A program made the position numbers and the translations under genes. The notes below the pieces were generated by a model. It was not told where the DNA came from. It was given only the letters and a program-made list of their open reading frames with translations, and made no database searches. A DNA stretch of 64,000 bases from Lonicera japonica. Its lineage: Eukaryota > Streptophyta > Magnoliopsida > Dipsacales > Caprifoliaceae. Of this stretch, positions 1 through 10,807 are shown one piece after another; the first letter of the stretch is position 1, and each line of letters begins with the position of its first letter. The stretch is taken from contig CM038468.1 of assembly GCA_021464415.1 (NCBI GenBank), forward strand, positions 36,444,969 to 36,508,968, read 5' to 3'.

Positions 1-297
1 TACTATATTCTAGTTAATTATGATTTGTGTGTTTATGAATTTTATTGTTATATATAATAAGGGTTCGTATATATTATAGGACATAAAGTCTCTCAGTTGT
101 TACCTGGCCCGTTGATTACTGCATTCTTGTCCTTTTGTTGATTATGCATAATTTTGATTTGTTGCGTCCCTTTACATATATTGAGGATACATTTTGATTG
201 TGACTTTATAAATATATATAAAAGTCGCAGGTCCCCTACACCATTAAAATTTGTTTATACATACACATATTTAGATATTGATGTTTATAATTTATAC

Positions 298-957
298 AAA
301 TAATAATTAGCCCAAAGGAAAGTTATTATTTTCCCAAATAGTAAACATTATTTTCTCTCAATATTTTTGTTATTATTATTTATGCAATTAATAATCAGCC
401 TAAAGGAAGATTATTAATTGGCAAAATAATATACATCTATGCAAGAATAAATGTGTGATAATTATCAAATTTTCATGTGAATAATAAATCAGTCCAAAGA
501 AAGGTTTATTGTTTGACAGAAATTATTATAAACATTAGATTCTTGTGCTGAGAGTACTTATTATAGTTTCGTCCGGGTACACAAGTTTCCAGACTGGTAG
601 TAATCCAAAAATTGAAGTACGCATTAATGTGGAAAAGATAAGATTTGTGCTTTGCAAATCTCATAAATACGAAAAATTTATTTTTGTTTTAGATCGTAAG
701 GACGCGAAGCACAAATCATATGATATTTCAAAATATATGAATTGAAACGATAAGTTGCTAAAGTGACATCTTTCGCGTAAATTTGTTTGTTTTAAAATAT
801 TAAGATGTGTGTGTTTGTTATTTACGCGAATAGTAATTGGCCCAAAGGAAGGTTATTAATTGACCGAATAACATGTACACTTGTAATAATAAATATAATA
901 TGGCAATCAAGTTTTTTATGTGAATAATACGTCGGCCCAAAGGAAATCCTATTATTT
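298..957 (+). repeat. Array of five diverged hairpins with a conserved loop
   Basis: Hairpins centred near 314, 402, 496, 845 and 940. Each has AT-rich arms around a conserved loop, GCCCAAAGGAAAG and variants. The best has perfect 12-bp arms at 385-396 and 409-420 around a 12-nt loop. Others have 7-9 bp arms (298-306/323-331; 923-929/950-956) or arms needing one or two mismatches or a G-U pair. Spacing is about 90 bp except for one 349-bp gap. Arm sequences differ between copies but still pair. Confidence 0.7.
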
Positions 958-1200
958 GACAGGATTTCTCATATATATTTAAATGTTGTGGTAAGATTTT
1001 AAATGCTTTTCTACATTCATACTTTTGAAAGCTTTATTTAAAAATATATATATATATATAGTTTTCAAACTATCTCAAATATTTGCAATACTTTTTAATT
1101 GTCATCTTTGCATAAATTGAGGGAGAGCATATTATTTATTTACATTTATATGCTATTTATGCTTGTTATTGTAAACACACATTAATTTATTGTCATCATC

Positions 1201-1213
1201 AAAAAGGGGGAGA
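1201..1213 (+). other. Polypurine tract of element A
   Basis: AAAAAGGGGGAGA lies immediately before the LTR start. This is the expected plus-strand priming site and marks the following LTR as a 3' LTR. Confidence 0.75.
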
Positions 1214-1214
1214 T

Positions 1215-2598
1215 TGTTGACCTAAGGTCTTAATCTTATTTTGATAATAACAATAAATCAATCATGTATAATTTAACATATTTCTTGATATAAGTATATA
1301 GTTCATTTACTTAGAAAATTCAAGAAAAACACGACAAGGATCACTCTTTCACTATTCGATCATTGGACAAGACAAGGAATATCAAATCTCTCAATGCAAA
1401 TCATGAAGCACAAAGGATCAAAAGACTATATGAAAAGCTTTAAGAAAAAAGTTTCAAATGAAGATCAATCTGAGGTTCAAAGACCGAGTTTCAAAATAAA
1501 TTCATATTAATTTTAAATGATCATATTTTAAGTTCTAATAAAAATAGGTATCTTAGAAACATATCTTTGAGGTTCACAAATCATTAGAATTGTATTTGGA
1601 AATAAATTTTTAAATTGCAAAAATGTTTTTATTTTACATTTAAAATTCGCTCAATTTTCACACAGTTTTGATCTAACGGTAAGATGGAGTTCTTTTCAAA
1701 CTTCGATCATTTTGAAATTTTTACAGTAGTTAGACAACATCTCTTAGCACTTTTGACAAAAAATTGAGCATGATCCAACAGTTAAATTGGGAGAAATTAT
1801 CAAAACAAATTTGAATTTTTTGTCAAAACTAACTATTGGAAAGTTTGAAAAAGTATACCTTTGACCCAAAACCTTTCTTAATCATCCCCAACGGCCATAT
1901 GTTTTTTCAAGCTATATATATGAGGTCCTAAATATATTTTAACATACCTTGAATCATTTTAATACTCTATTATTCATATATTCAAATATAAAAAGATTCA
2001 AGAACACATTTTGATCAATCTTTCATCTTTTGAGCTATATATTTTGATCAATCTTGATAACTCTAGTGTGAGATTTATTTATAATCTTTAAATACACTTG
2101 AGAGTTATTGTATTGGTGTGTATCACCACAAACAATTCATTATTCATTTCAAAAGAGAGTTTGTCCCTTTGTAAAGAAAGAGAGCATATCTTGTGAGAAG
2201 TGTAGTGAGTATAGCTACATTGTGAGTGTTGTGTGCATAGCAACATTTGTATTGAGGTTTGATCTTCACCCGAAGAAGATTGAATAGTGAAAATTCTCGG
2301 AAAACTAACCGAGCGCGGACGTATGGTTTAGGAAACCAAACCGTGAGGACAAAAAGTCTTGAGCTTCAAATTGGTTTAATCTCTCCAAACTCAAGCTCTC
2401 TTTTTATTGCTATATTATTGCTTATATTTTAAGATTACTTATTTGCTTGTCTTGTGATTGATTACTTGAAATTGATTATTTTCTTGATATTGTTGCTTAC
2501 TAAGTTGCTTTGCTTAAATATTTTAAAAACGTTTTAATTTCGCATTAAGTTTTTTAACACCCTATTCACCCCCCTCTAGGGTTGTTTTCCGACCAACA
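1215..2598 (+). repeat. LTR of copia element A (1384 bp)
   Basis: Begins TGTTGACC and ends GACCAACA, the TG...CA termini expected of an LTR. A polypurine tract precedes it and a tRNA-Met-type primer site follows, so both ends are supported. A TATA-like run (GCTATATATATGAG) lies near 1911-1924. It is flanked on both sides by element-internal signals, so it may be the shared LTR of two adjacent copies or the product of recombination. Confidence 0.75.
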
Positions 2599-2600
2599 AT

Positions 2601-2612
2601 TGGTATCAGAGG
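2601..2612 (+). other. Primer binding site (tRNA-iMet type)
   Basis: TGGTATCAGAGG sits two bases after the LTR end and matches the common plant copia PBS (TGGTATCAGAGC) at all but the last base. Confidence 0.75.
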
Positions 2613-2920
2613 AGGTCACGGGTTCGATACCTGGGGTGCGCCATTGGGGGGAGGGGATTGTTGGAGGTAAATCAACAATTGCGCTCCTCTCCATGGTGAA
2701 TTCGGAGGGTATATCCGGTGTGTACGTTATCGAATGCCATGGCGCTCTAATGGGCCTTGCGTATAAGGAAATAAAGTTGCGCCTTTGCTAACAGCTATAT
2801 CTTTTGGCGCAATAGTAAGCGCTTGATTCTCACAACATGTTTATATTAATTGTAAGTTTGTAATTTTTATAATTTGTTCTCTATTTAGTTTTTAATTATG
2901 CTTTATATACATCCGCCAAC
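2613..2920. other. Retrotransposon leader, no gene
   Basis: Leader between the primer site and the first copia gag remnant. It contains a G-rich run (2645-2665) and a GGTTCGATACC stretch resembling a pol III B box, without a convincing A box or tRNA fold. The junction between element A and the decayed element B probably lies here, because the LTR at 1215 and the LTR at 8550 are unrelated. Confidence 0.5.
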
Positions 2921-5063
2921 ATGAATTTGGTATCGGTGCTAAACGGTACAAATTTTAAGAATTGGAAATAGAATTTTATGATTGCTTCCATATTTTTTTA
3001 ATCATAAAACGATTTATTCCAAAAAAAATGGGGCTTTACGAGGAAAATACTATGTAGTTCCTTAAAAAAATTAAGGAAACGCTTTGTTAAAAACGAAAAG
3101 ACCAAAGTAACTAACCTTTTGATTAGTCTTGTTTCAATAAGGTACAAGGAAAAAGGAACACAAAAGAAGTACTTTATGGAAATGTCTTTTATCGCTTTCA
3201 AACTGAAGGCACTTAAGTTAGGGTTATCCAATGACTTGCTCGTGCATCTAGTTCTTTGTTTCTTTTCCTGCACGATATAATTAGTTCATAGTGAGTTACA
3301 ATATACGTATATAAGGATAAATGATCTTTTAATGAGCTCATATCTCACAGTGTGCAAAAAGAAAAAAAGATTTAGCGATAAAAGACATAAATTACTAATT
3401 TACCTAACACCTCTAAAAGACAAGAAAATAATAAAAGATAAAGGTTAAGAAGCTTCAGTTGGAACAACGTTAATGTAACTACAAATGAAATATGATAAAG
3501 AATTTATTAGTTACTTTTGCAAGAATGGTAGATATAGGAATGTTTAGGTACGTCACTTGGCGTGTAAAGTAGGATATACTTCTCATTAATGTTTGTTTGG
3601 TAATTATTTTAACTTATGTACATGTGATTACTTGGTGAATAGATTTTAGTGATACTACTAACATAAGTGTGTTTAGAGATTACATGTGGAGCCGGAAGCC
3701 AATTGATGATGAAAGATTCATCTACCAGGGTAGTGGCGAAACAATTAAAGACTAATTACTTTTTGGATTTGAGATAGACTTATATGGTACTGTCATTTAG
3801 GTGTAATTTCTATTTTCATTTAGACAAATACGGTTATTATTGTTCATTTGAAAATAACAAACTTAGTCTTTTTCGAGATTCAAATATTTTGCTACTAGTT
3901 CTTTAATAAATAACTTATATACATATACAATCAGTTCATGTAATGAAACATTCTAAATTGATTCACGTGATTCAAAGCATAAATTAACTAATGAGATTTT
4001 CATGTTATGACACAAGTATTTAGGACATATCTGCAAATAGAGAATCAAGAGGCTTGTGGAATTCTTGAAACCCCTTGATTTAATAGATTTTAAAATCTAT
4101 ATTGAATGTGTAAAAAGGGAAATGTACAAACATAAGGAAACTAGGTACCATCAGGAGTTCAGGTGTCTTAGAATTAATTCATGCAGATATCTGTGAACTA
4201 ATATCTATAGCCTCCTGGAATGGTTAACGATATTTTATTATATTTATGACAATTATTGAAGGTACTTATATTTAATTAATGAGAAGTTACAATCCTTAGA
4301 CCTTTTTATGGCTTTCATATCCGAAGTTAAAAATCAATTAGGTAAGAAAATTAAGGCCATAAAATCTGATTGTGGTGGTGAATACTATGGTAGACGTAAT
4401 GGATAAAGTAAACAATGTTCTAGACCTTTGTGAAATTCCTAGAGAAATGCTTCCAGTACACTATGCCAGGTAAACCTAGTATGAACAATGTCAGTGAAAG
4501 ATGAAACATAAGCTTAATGATATGGTAAGGAGCGCGATTAATCATTCTTCTCTACCATAATGACTATAGGAAGAAACATTTAAAACCATAATATATTTTC
4601 TAAATAATGTTATATAAAAGCAGTAGCTAAAATAGGTTATCCAGCTGAAGTAAGGCCATAAAGAAAAGAAACTGGACTCAAAATAATTATCTGCTACTTT
4701 GTTAGATACACTGAAAGATTGAGAGATTATAAATTTTACGATCTCTCGAATAAATCCTTTATTAAGATGAAAAATGCCAAATTTCTTGAGGATATTGAGT
4801 TTGAGGGGGAAGATAAAGTTATAAACATTGTCTTTGAGGAGGAATTTATTTAAATTCCAGGTACTGCTATTGGCAATAATTAGGAACAAAATTCTGACAT
4901 TGTTTCAGATGCAATCAGGATTATTAAGACAATGTTGAAATTTTTTCTAAATTGCAAATTCAACAACCTCAAGAAGAAGTGTCGTTAAGGAAATCCATTA
5001 GAGAAAGGAAAAATGCAATTATATTGTATTTCTCCGGTTTTATCAAAATACTCTTTTGGGCTA

Positions 5064-5452
5064 GGCGATATTATTTACACATACCATTTCTATCACAAAC
5101 ACCCTCTAAAGGTAGATTTCTAATCACTAACACCCCCGTAAGACTCGTCTAATGAGAGAAGAGTATAGATACATACACTCGCCCCACTTATGGAGAGTTT
5201 GTTTGTAATAACTTGCCTAACATCAGGCAATGGATTACTGAAGTGTTTTCCAAATAAGGCCCACCTAATGAGAGATGAGTCCACTTATATAAACTTGGCT
5301 TATATTAAGAAAGTGTGTTGCTAAGCACTCACCTAACATCAGGCAATGGAGGGCGGTGTTTGCGACAAATAAGGTGGGGTTAAAATGTGTTTTTAGTTAA
5401 ATTTTGGAGGGGTTGTTTGTGACAAATTTGGGGGCTGTAAATAACACCACCC
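5064..5452. mobile_element. MITE, probably MULE-type, 9-bp TSD
   Basis: A 389-bp insertion inside the copia pol remnant. Its ends are diverged inverted repeats: left GGCGATATTATTTACA, right (reverse strand) GGTGGTGTTATTTACA, both continuing into C-rich segments with a TCACAAACA block. Flanks read TTTGGGCTA (5055-5063) and TTTGGGTTA (5453-5461), a 9-bp TSD with one mismatch, as Mutator-like elements make. The interior holds six dyads, listed separately. No transposase. Confidence 0.7.
5143..5350. repeat. Six imperfect dyads inside the 5064 MITE
   Basis: Inverted-repeat units centred near 5153, 5187, 5221, 5270, 5303 and 5337, steps 34, 34, 49, 33 and 34 bp. Examples are TTGCC-N8-GGCAA at 5213-5230 and ACTC...GAGT at 5143-5164 and 5177-5198. 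Several share a TAACATCA or TAATGAGA centre. Confidence 0.55.
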
Positions 5453-6462
5453 TTTGGGTTAAATAGCATTTGTGGGTTATTTTGATTTAGAGCTATATCA
5501 GATGGATATAAAGATTGCATTTTTTAAACAGTAACATTGATAAAACAATATATATGGTGCAACAAAAAAAACTTTTAATTAGGAAACTCAAAGAATATGG
5601 TTTACAAATTAAAGAAATCCATTTATGGCCTTAAAGAAGTTTTTCGTCAATGGTATCACAAACTTAATTAAGACATTATATCGTATAGTTTTGAGATAAA
5701 TTCAATTGGTGATTGTGTATATCATAAGTTTAGTGGAAGCAAGATTATATTCCCGGTATTTTATGTTGATAATATCTTTTTTGTATCAAGATTACAGATA
5801 CATCGACATTATTGTCAGGTATCCTAGGCTTATTGTGAAAGAGATATATCGAAAGAGTTCTTACCAAATTTGGCATGAAAGATTGTCATTCAAGCGATAC
5901 TCTCATTGCTAAAGGTGACACTTTTTGTCTCAGCTAGTGCCCCAAAATAAGGTTGAAAAGAAAGAGATGCAAAAGATTCCTTATGTATCAGTTGTATAGA
6001 GTCTGATGTATCATTGAGTATGTACGCATCTGGATTTAGCGTTCATAGTAAGGATATTTAAATAACCCTAAGATAGATCTTCGGATAGCAGCCAATTAAA
6101 AGGTTATATGGTATTTAAAGAGATCGAAAGATTACATGCTTATGTATTGAAAATCAGATTAATCAGAGATCATCCAATATTCTAATTCCGATTTTAGGAT
6201 GGGATATAACAACGAAATTTTGTCATTAGGCTAGGAATTATAGATAATGTCGAAAGACCACTAAAGATATTTTGGGATAGTAAATCAGTTATTTTATATT
6301 CGAGAACAACATAAATTTTTCAGAAGTCTAAAATACATAGATATCAAGTTTCTTATTGCTAAAGAAGTGTTTAGAGTTGTCGTGTATACAGAACATATAA
6401 CCACAAACTCCATGATTACGGATCCGTTCACTAAAAGTTTAACACATAAGGTATTACATAAG

Positions 6463-8100
6463 TGACGCAACTAAAATAACGCGCTTTGATATAACCCAAG
6501 TGCAGGCTCGTCAAGTTGTAATAAAGTCCCGGAAATCCGAGTGTCAAACCACAGGGATAAGTGAAAAAGAGTGGAATGGATTTCGGATTAAATGGTTTCA
6601 GATTTTTGTAAGTTGGATTTGTTGTAGAACAACGTAAATGTAAAACAGTTGTGAAAATTAATAAGAAAGCACTAAGGTAGGTGGAGGTTAGCTACGATAC
6701 GATAGACGGTAATTACAATCTCATACATAGATTTCACACAAAGTTGCCATGAATGGGGAAGGTTGTGATAACTCTTAATAGCAAAGGGTGCGAAGCCATG
6801 CAACTCATTCCCGGGTTAAAGCTATATGAAGAGAGAATATCACAAACTTCCGCCAAAGGTGGGAATGTCATATCTATCTCTTAACTGAGGGTGCGAAGCT
6901 AGGCAACTCATTCCCATTGAGGCTAATCCGAGAGAGATAGTATTCTCATCAAAACAAGGTTTTATGATAAGCATGTGTGTGAAATCTCATGGTTTAAAAG
7001 AATGAAAATTATGCAGCGAATCATCACAATGATACGTAACGAAGTTTGTGGAATAAAATCACCAACTAGCCAATTCTTACTTTAAAAAGACGATAATGAT
7101 TCTAGATATCACGTAAAGTGTACAAAGCACTCAAAATATCATAAAGCAATGCAAAAACTAGATTAACAATTTTATAAATCATCTATGGAAATTTAAGAAC
7201 TCTTTGTGATCTCTACAACGAGGAACAAAAATCCATAGATGGGGAAGTGAATTACAAGCTTCTTAGAACCATATGAATATGTTGTATTTTCATTAATCAA
7301 CAAGCACTAAGCATACAAGGCATGAAAAGTCTAATCGAATAATGAAAATACCTAGAAAGCTTGTAGAATGAAGGATTTCGAAAGGAAAATGATTCACAAA
7401 TATTTAACAAACTTTAAACATGGATTGAGAAATTAATTACCGAAAATTATTTCGCGATTAACCTCCGTAACCTTAGTAAAAGACTACTCCATAATGGGAG
7501 CAAAAACAAATATTATAGAAGAAGAAATCATCCTTACAATAAAGACTTACAAGAGGAAAATGAAGAACAAACTATACTTTAGCTCTCCCTTATCTCTAGA
7601 ACTCCTTTCTTCCCTTAGATGATAACAATCTATATCCCATCCTCTAGACTAAAACAATAGCTAAAGGAGTAAAAAAACTAATAAAATAAACAAGGGAAAA
7701 TATCTCTAGACAAGAAATCCCCAAAAAAAGGCTAAAAGAAGGAGTTGGTGGCTGTCCCCGCCAGGCCATGATCGATCATGGGGTCCTCTGCCTGAAGATT
7801 GATTTGCACCATAATCGATCATGGTATACCCATGATCGATCATGCTTCTGGGAAATTTCTCAACTCAGCATTCTTGTGAGCTTTTGGCTACACTTGATTA
7901 ATTCTTCGAAGGCCGTTGCATCCTATGCCTAAAAACACATAGAAACACAACAAAAGCACACCTAGCGGGACGATATTAGATACAAAACTCGCTAAGACAC
8001 TGATCTCGAGATAAGCGGATAATTAGGCAGAATTAATGCAACAAACGCGTCAAGTCACTCTCTAAAGGAGCTTATACAAGACAATATTATGCGTTTATCA
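6463..8100 (-). repeat. Solo gypsy LTR (1638 bp) with perfect TSD
   Basis: Starts TGACGCAAC and ends GCGTTTATCA on the plus strand, flanked by identical 5-bp ATAAG at 6458-6462 and 8101-8105. Its left end matches the left end of the gypsy LTR at 28830-30771 (an AACCCAAGTG...GTCAAGTT block), so it is the same family, minus orientation. No internal region remains, as expected after LTR-LTR recombination. Sequence on either side belongs to one copia element. Dyads with core TGATCGATCA lie at 7766-7844. Confidence 0.88.
7766..7844. repeat. Three TGATCGATCA palindromes in the solo LTR
   Basis: CCATGATCGATCATGG at 7766-7781 is a perfect 16-bp palindrome. A one-mismatch copy lies at 7809-7824 and a 14-bp perfect copy at 7831-7844. 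Centres are 43 and 21 bp apart. They sit 256-334 bp inside the LTR's 5' end on the minus strand, the same place as the palindromes of the related LTR at 30358-30516. Confidence 0.85.
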
Positions 8101-8536
8101 ATAAGCATATCGTTCTTATGGGTTTTGTGTTATCTAATAATGTGCTGGTTTAGTGGGAGTTTGTATCATGGATGCTCTTTTATTTAAGCGCATATTTTTG
8201 ACATAATAAAGAAGATGGTTTATTTTCGTCTTAATTCTGAATATTTGTTTTTCCTTCCACTGTGGTTTAACATAAAGTTTGAAAATAGGCATGTCTAAGA
8301 TCACATTTTATGTAATTTCCATGATACTCATCCACATTTGATCTATGTTATTAAGTGTACCAGTATAGTGATAATTGTGGTTTAGTCACGTCCTTAGTAT
8401 GATAAAAGTTGTGGTAATTTCATTGCTGGTACATGAGATAGACAAGATTGTTTAAGGAGAAGTTTATGAATAAATAACATACAAATGGTTGCTTTAAGAA
8501 TTATGTAATATAATTATTTCAGGAATAATCTGTAGC

Positions 8537-9028
8537 CGAAGTGGGAGACTGTTAAAAAATTTATATTTTCTAATTTATGTGGGCAACATATTATAGTATT
8601 CCAATTATATTTGCTATTTAAATTAATGGGATAAAATTTAATGATCTAATTAATTTTTTTAAGCCCATAGACTATTCAAATAAATGTGGACCAAATGTGT
8701 AAATACCTTATATGAGCTTGTTAGGGTTTTATGGGAACTCTAATTAGACTATATATAAAGTAGATATTAAGGTTATGGTCCCTAATACACCGAATCAAAA
8801 AAAAAAAATACAACTGCCTTCTCCCCATCTGAAAGAAAGCCAAACTTCCCATTAAGATACTAAAGCAATTTAGTTGAGGAAGACCACGTACCTGCTCGAT
8901 CCATGTAGTTATTGTAACCGATTCTCATATTCCGTAATTATTTATCATGGATCTAGGTACACGGTTTAAGTATTTTTGTTTAGATCTTGATGATTTTGCA
9001 TGTTGATTTTAAGGATTAATTTCCAACA
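8537..9028 (+). repeat. PPT and 3' LTR (479 bp) of copia element B
   Basis: A purine run (CCGAAGTGGGAGAC) is followed by an LTR that starts TGTTAAAAAA at 8550 and ends TTCCAACA at 9028. It follows the end of the decayed copia pol, so it is that element's 3' LTR. No matching 5' LTR is in the window; the LTR at 1215-2598 is unrelated. Confidence 0.7.
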
Positions 9029-9422
9029 TAAATTCATCTAACGGAAGAAAATACAGTAAGTTATCTAAAAGATAAAACTATTTTGACGATGCCATCAATT
9101 TAAATTAAGGGTGAATTTAGTTAAATAACTCGTTTTCAAAATTGGTATTCTATAATATTTTACAAGCTTAAACTTGGTAGTTTTTGTTACTAATTGTCAA
9201 TTTTTCGTTCTTAAGGTTATTTGAGTTTAATTTCCTGAAAGTAATAAAGAAAAAAAATTAATATATGTATGTATGCATTTTAGTATAGTCTAAAAAAATG
9301 CCATAGTTTGGGACGATAGATAGTAATTTTTGGCCCTCTCCAACATTAAATATTGGTTTCGTCCCTCCCAGCTTTCACGATTTAGGCTGGGGGCACAAGA
9401 TGAGTTTGGAAAAGAAGGGCTC

Positions 9423-9457
<35 letters not shown>

Positions 9458-9993
9458 AAAAATTATTTAAATATTTTATTTACATACTATTCAAGGTATT
9501 CTTTAAAAAAGATTGCAATTTTACCACAACAAAATAATATAAGATTGGAACCAATTTAATATGAGACATCGTATTGTGTTAATGTGCTACATCTATGTTG
9601 TGTCATGCTCAACGTTAGATTCTCACAAGAGATTGAAACAGTATCTTATTATTGTTTCTAAATTGGATGTGAAACTTGTTAAAGTCTTAAATAAATAACT
9701 GATTTTGTGTAGCTTTTTGTTTTTCTGTTGAGTTCCTTTTATCTTGTAAAAAACACGACTGAAAACTACAGACTGATTCTTAACGTATTGGTAATACCTT
9801 TTACATATCAATTTTAATTATAAACTTTTAAATGTTGTAATCGTATTTTTTTTGTGGTATGAATTTATAGTACATTTTGATAATAGCATAAGAAATTATA
9901 TTAGAGTCTTTTTTTTAATAAATTAGTTTTTTAATATATAAAACATTTCATTTTTTTTTAAATAACTTTTCAAAAAATTGAACTAATAAATTT
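9029..9993. other. Non-coding AT-rich spacer
   Basis: No gene, RNA or transposon end recognised. It contains an (AT)n(GT)n microsatellite at about 9423-9457. Confidence 0.7.
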
Positions 9994-10034
9994 AGTATTG
10001 TTGTGTTTGGCTTGTAATCAATGCAAGCAGGTAT

Positions 10035-10225
10035 GGTGCAAAACAGTTTTTGCACCAAAACAGTGCATGCGGATTGGGTGCAAAAAGTGTTTTGCACCAG
10101 GCAGTTTACCCATGGATTGGGTGCAAAAGGTCTTTTGCACCAGACAGTGTACTCGGCGGAGGTGCAAAACATGTTTTGCACCAAGTCAGTGTACTCGAGA
10201 ATGGGTGCAAAACGTGTTTTGCACC
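10035..10225. repeat. Five GGTGCAAAA / TTTTGCACC dyads in U3
   Basis: Five inverted repeats of the form GGTGCAAAA-N4-TTTTGCACC, at 10035-10056, 10077-10098, 10120-10141, 10161-10182 and 10204-10225. All ten 9-bp arms are perfect; only the central four bases vary. Centre spacing is 42, 43, 41 and 43 bp. Between them are related CAGTGTAC-like linkers, so the array grew as about 42-bp tandem units. It lies 39 bp upstream of the TATA box. Known U3 enhancers of Tnt1 and Tto1 are also short tandem repeats, so a promoter role is plausible. Confidence 0.95.
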
Positions 10226-10264
10226 TGGGCGGGTAAAAACCTTTTACTCTTATTTTTCACTTTG

Positions 10265-10272
10265 TATAAATA
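10265..10272 (+). promoter_or_regulatory. TATA box of copia C 5' LTR
   Basis: TATAAATA, with the five-dyad array immediately upstream and the purine-rich start of R about 30 bp downstream. The identical box in the 3' LTR is at 15268-15275. Confidence 0.8.
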
Positions 10273-10720
10273 GAATGGTTATTTTCTATTTGTTGTAAGA
10301 GAGACTTGAAAGAGTTGCAAGAGTGCTTTGTAAGAGTGAAGAGAGAGCTTAGCTTGGATTTAGCTAAGGTGAGAGGTGATCTTTGGAGGTTTGTTCCATT
10401 GATCTAGAGCTAGTATTATTGAGAGAGAATTGGTTGTAATTCTTGGTTTATCAATAAAGGAGCTACCTCTTGGTGGAAGACCCAAAGGGTTCCACAAAAC
10501 TCTCGGTCTGTTCTTTCTCTTTGATTTGCACTTGTTTGTCATTGCTCTTTATCTTCTATCCATTGTTGCTTGTTATTGTGTTGCTATTTCTTGGTTTGTA
10601 CAACGATCCTATTGCTTGTCGGATTTCGCCCGCCAAGTGTTCGTAGAAATTATCGAAAGGGATTTCTCGGGTTTAATTGTGAGTTTGGAACTAGGTTAAT
10701 TGTTCCACGTTCACAGCAAG

Positions 10721-10732
10721 TGGTATCAGAGG
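10721..10732 (+). other. Primer binding site of copia C
   Basis: TGGTATCAGAGG, two bases after the 5' LTR, is complementary to the 3' end of initiator tRNA-Met. Confidence 0.85.
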
Positions 10733-10807
10733 ATTTGGTTGGTGCCTAGTGTTTGGTATCAAGGTTTGGCTATTGGGTGCAAGGTTTGTGCGCCAAGTGT
10801 TCGATAA

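Larger units (their letters stand above)
1..1214 (+). mobile_element. 3' internal (untranslated) end of copia element A
   Basis: AT-rich, no credible coding frame. It lies directly upstream of a polypurine tract and an LTR, so it is the untranslated stretch between pol and the 3' LTR; pol itself is outside the window. It holds five copies of a hairpin whose loop reads close to GGCCCAAAGGAAGG (listed separately) and an (AT)n run near 1043-1060. The PPT context (a CATCA run followed by AAAAAGGGGGAGA) resembles Sirevirus-type copia elements; the lineage is inferred from that alone. Confidence 0.6.
2921..8145 (+). pseudogene. Decayed copia gag-pol (element B)
   Basis: A Ty1/copia polyprotein remnant broken by many stops and frameshifts. 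The gag start at 2921 has the NGTNFKNW-type motif. Integrase motifs appear at about 4150-4400 (equivalents of the HADICGP and NQLGKKIK...GGEYYGR blocks) and a second block at 4460-4700. The RT motif YQMDIK with a following KKSIYGL-like stretch is at about 5480-5660. RNase H and the C-terminal part run from about 6200 and resume after an inserted solo LTR (6463-8100) at 8106. A MITE also interrupts it at 5064-5452. No open frame of useful length remains, so it is not functional. The encoded protein would have copied and integrated the element from cytoplasmic particles; this copy cannot. Confidence 0.8.
9999..10718 (+). repeat. 5' LTR of copia element C
   Basis: Starts TGTTGTGTTTGGC and ends TTCACAGCA. 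U3 holds five dyads (10035-10225) and a TATAAATA box at 10265-10272; R/U5 is purine-rich (GAGAGA, AAGAGTG). The primer site follows after AG. Confidence 0.93.

Noticed and set aside
545..745. 66-codon ORF near the left edge
   Set aside because: No similarity recognised; it lies in untranslated retrotransposon sequence and has a length expected by chance in AT-rich DNA.
2601..2660. tRNA gene or tRNA-derived SINE at the LTR junction
   Set aside because: The B-box-like GGTTCGATACC has no matching cloverleaf, and TGGTATCAGAGG is better explained as a primer binding site.
10035..10225. CRISPR-like array of short regularly spaced palindromes
   Set aside because: The genome is plant nuclear, the linkers are related to each other rather than unique spacers, repeats are imperfect copies inside an LTR promoter, and there are no cas genes.
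9948..10298. Cysteine-rich small ORFs in the copia C LTR (also in the 3' copy)
   Set aside because: The repeated residues come directly from translating the GGTGCAAAA/TTTTGCACC dyads on both strands, upstream of the TATA box.
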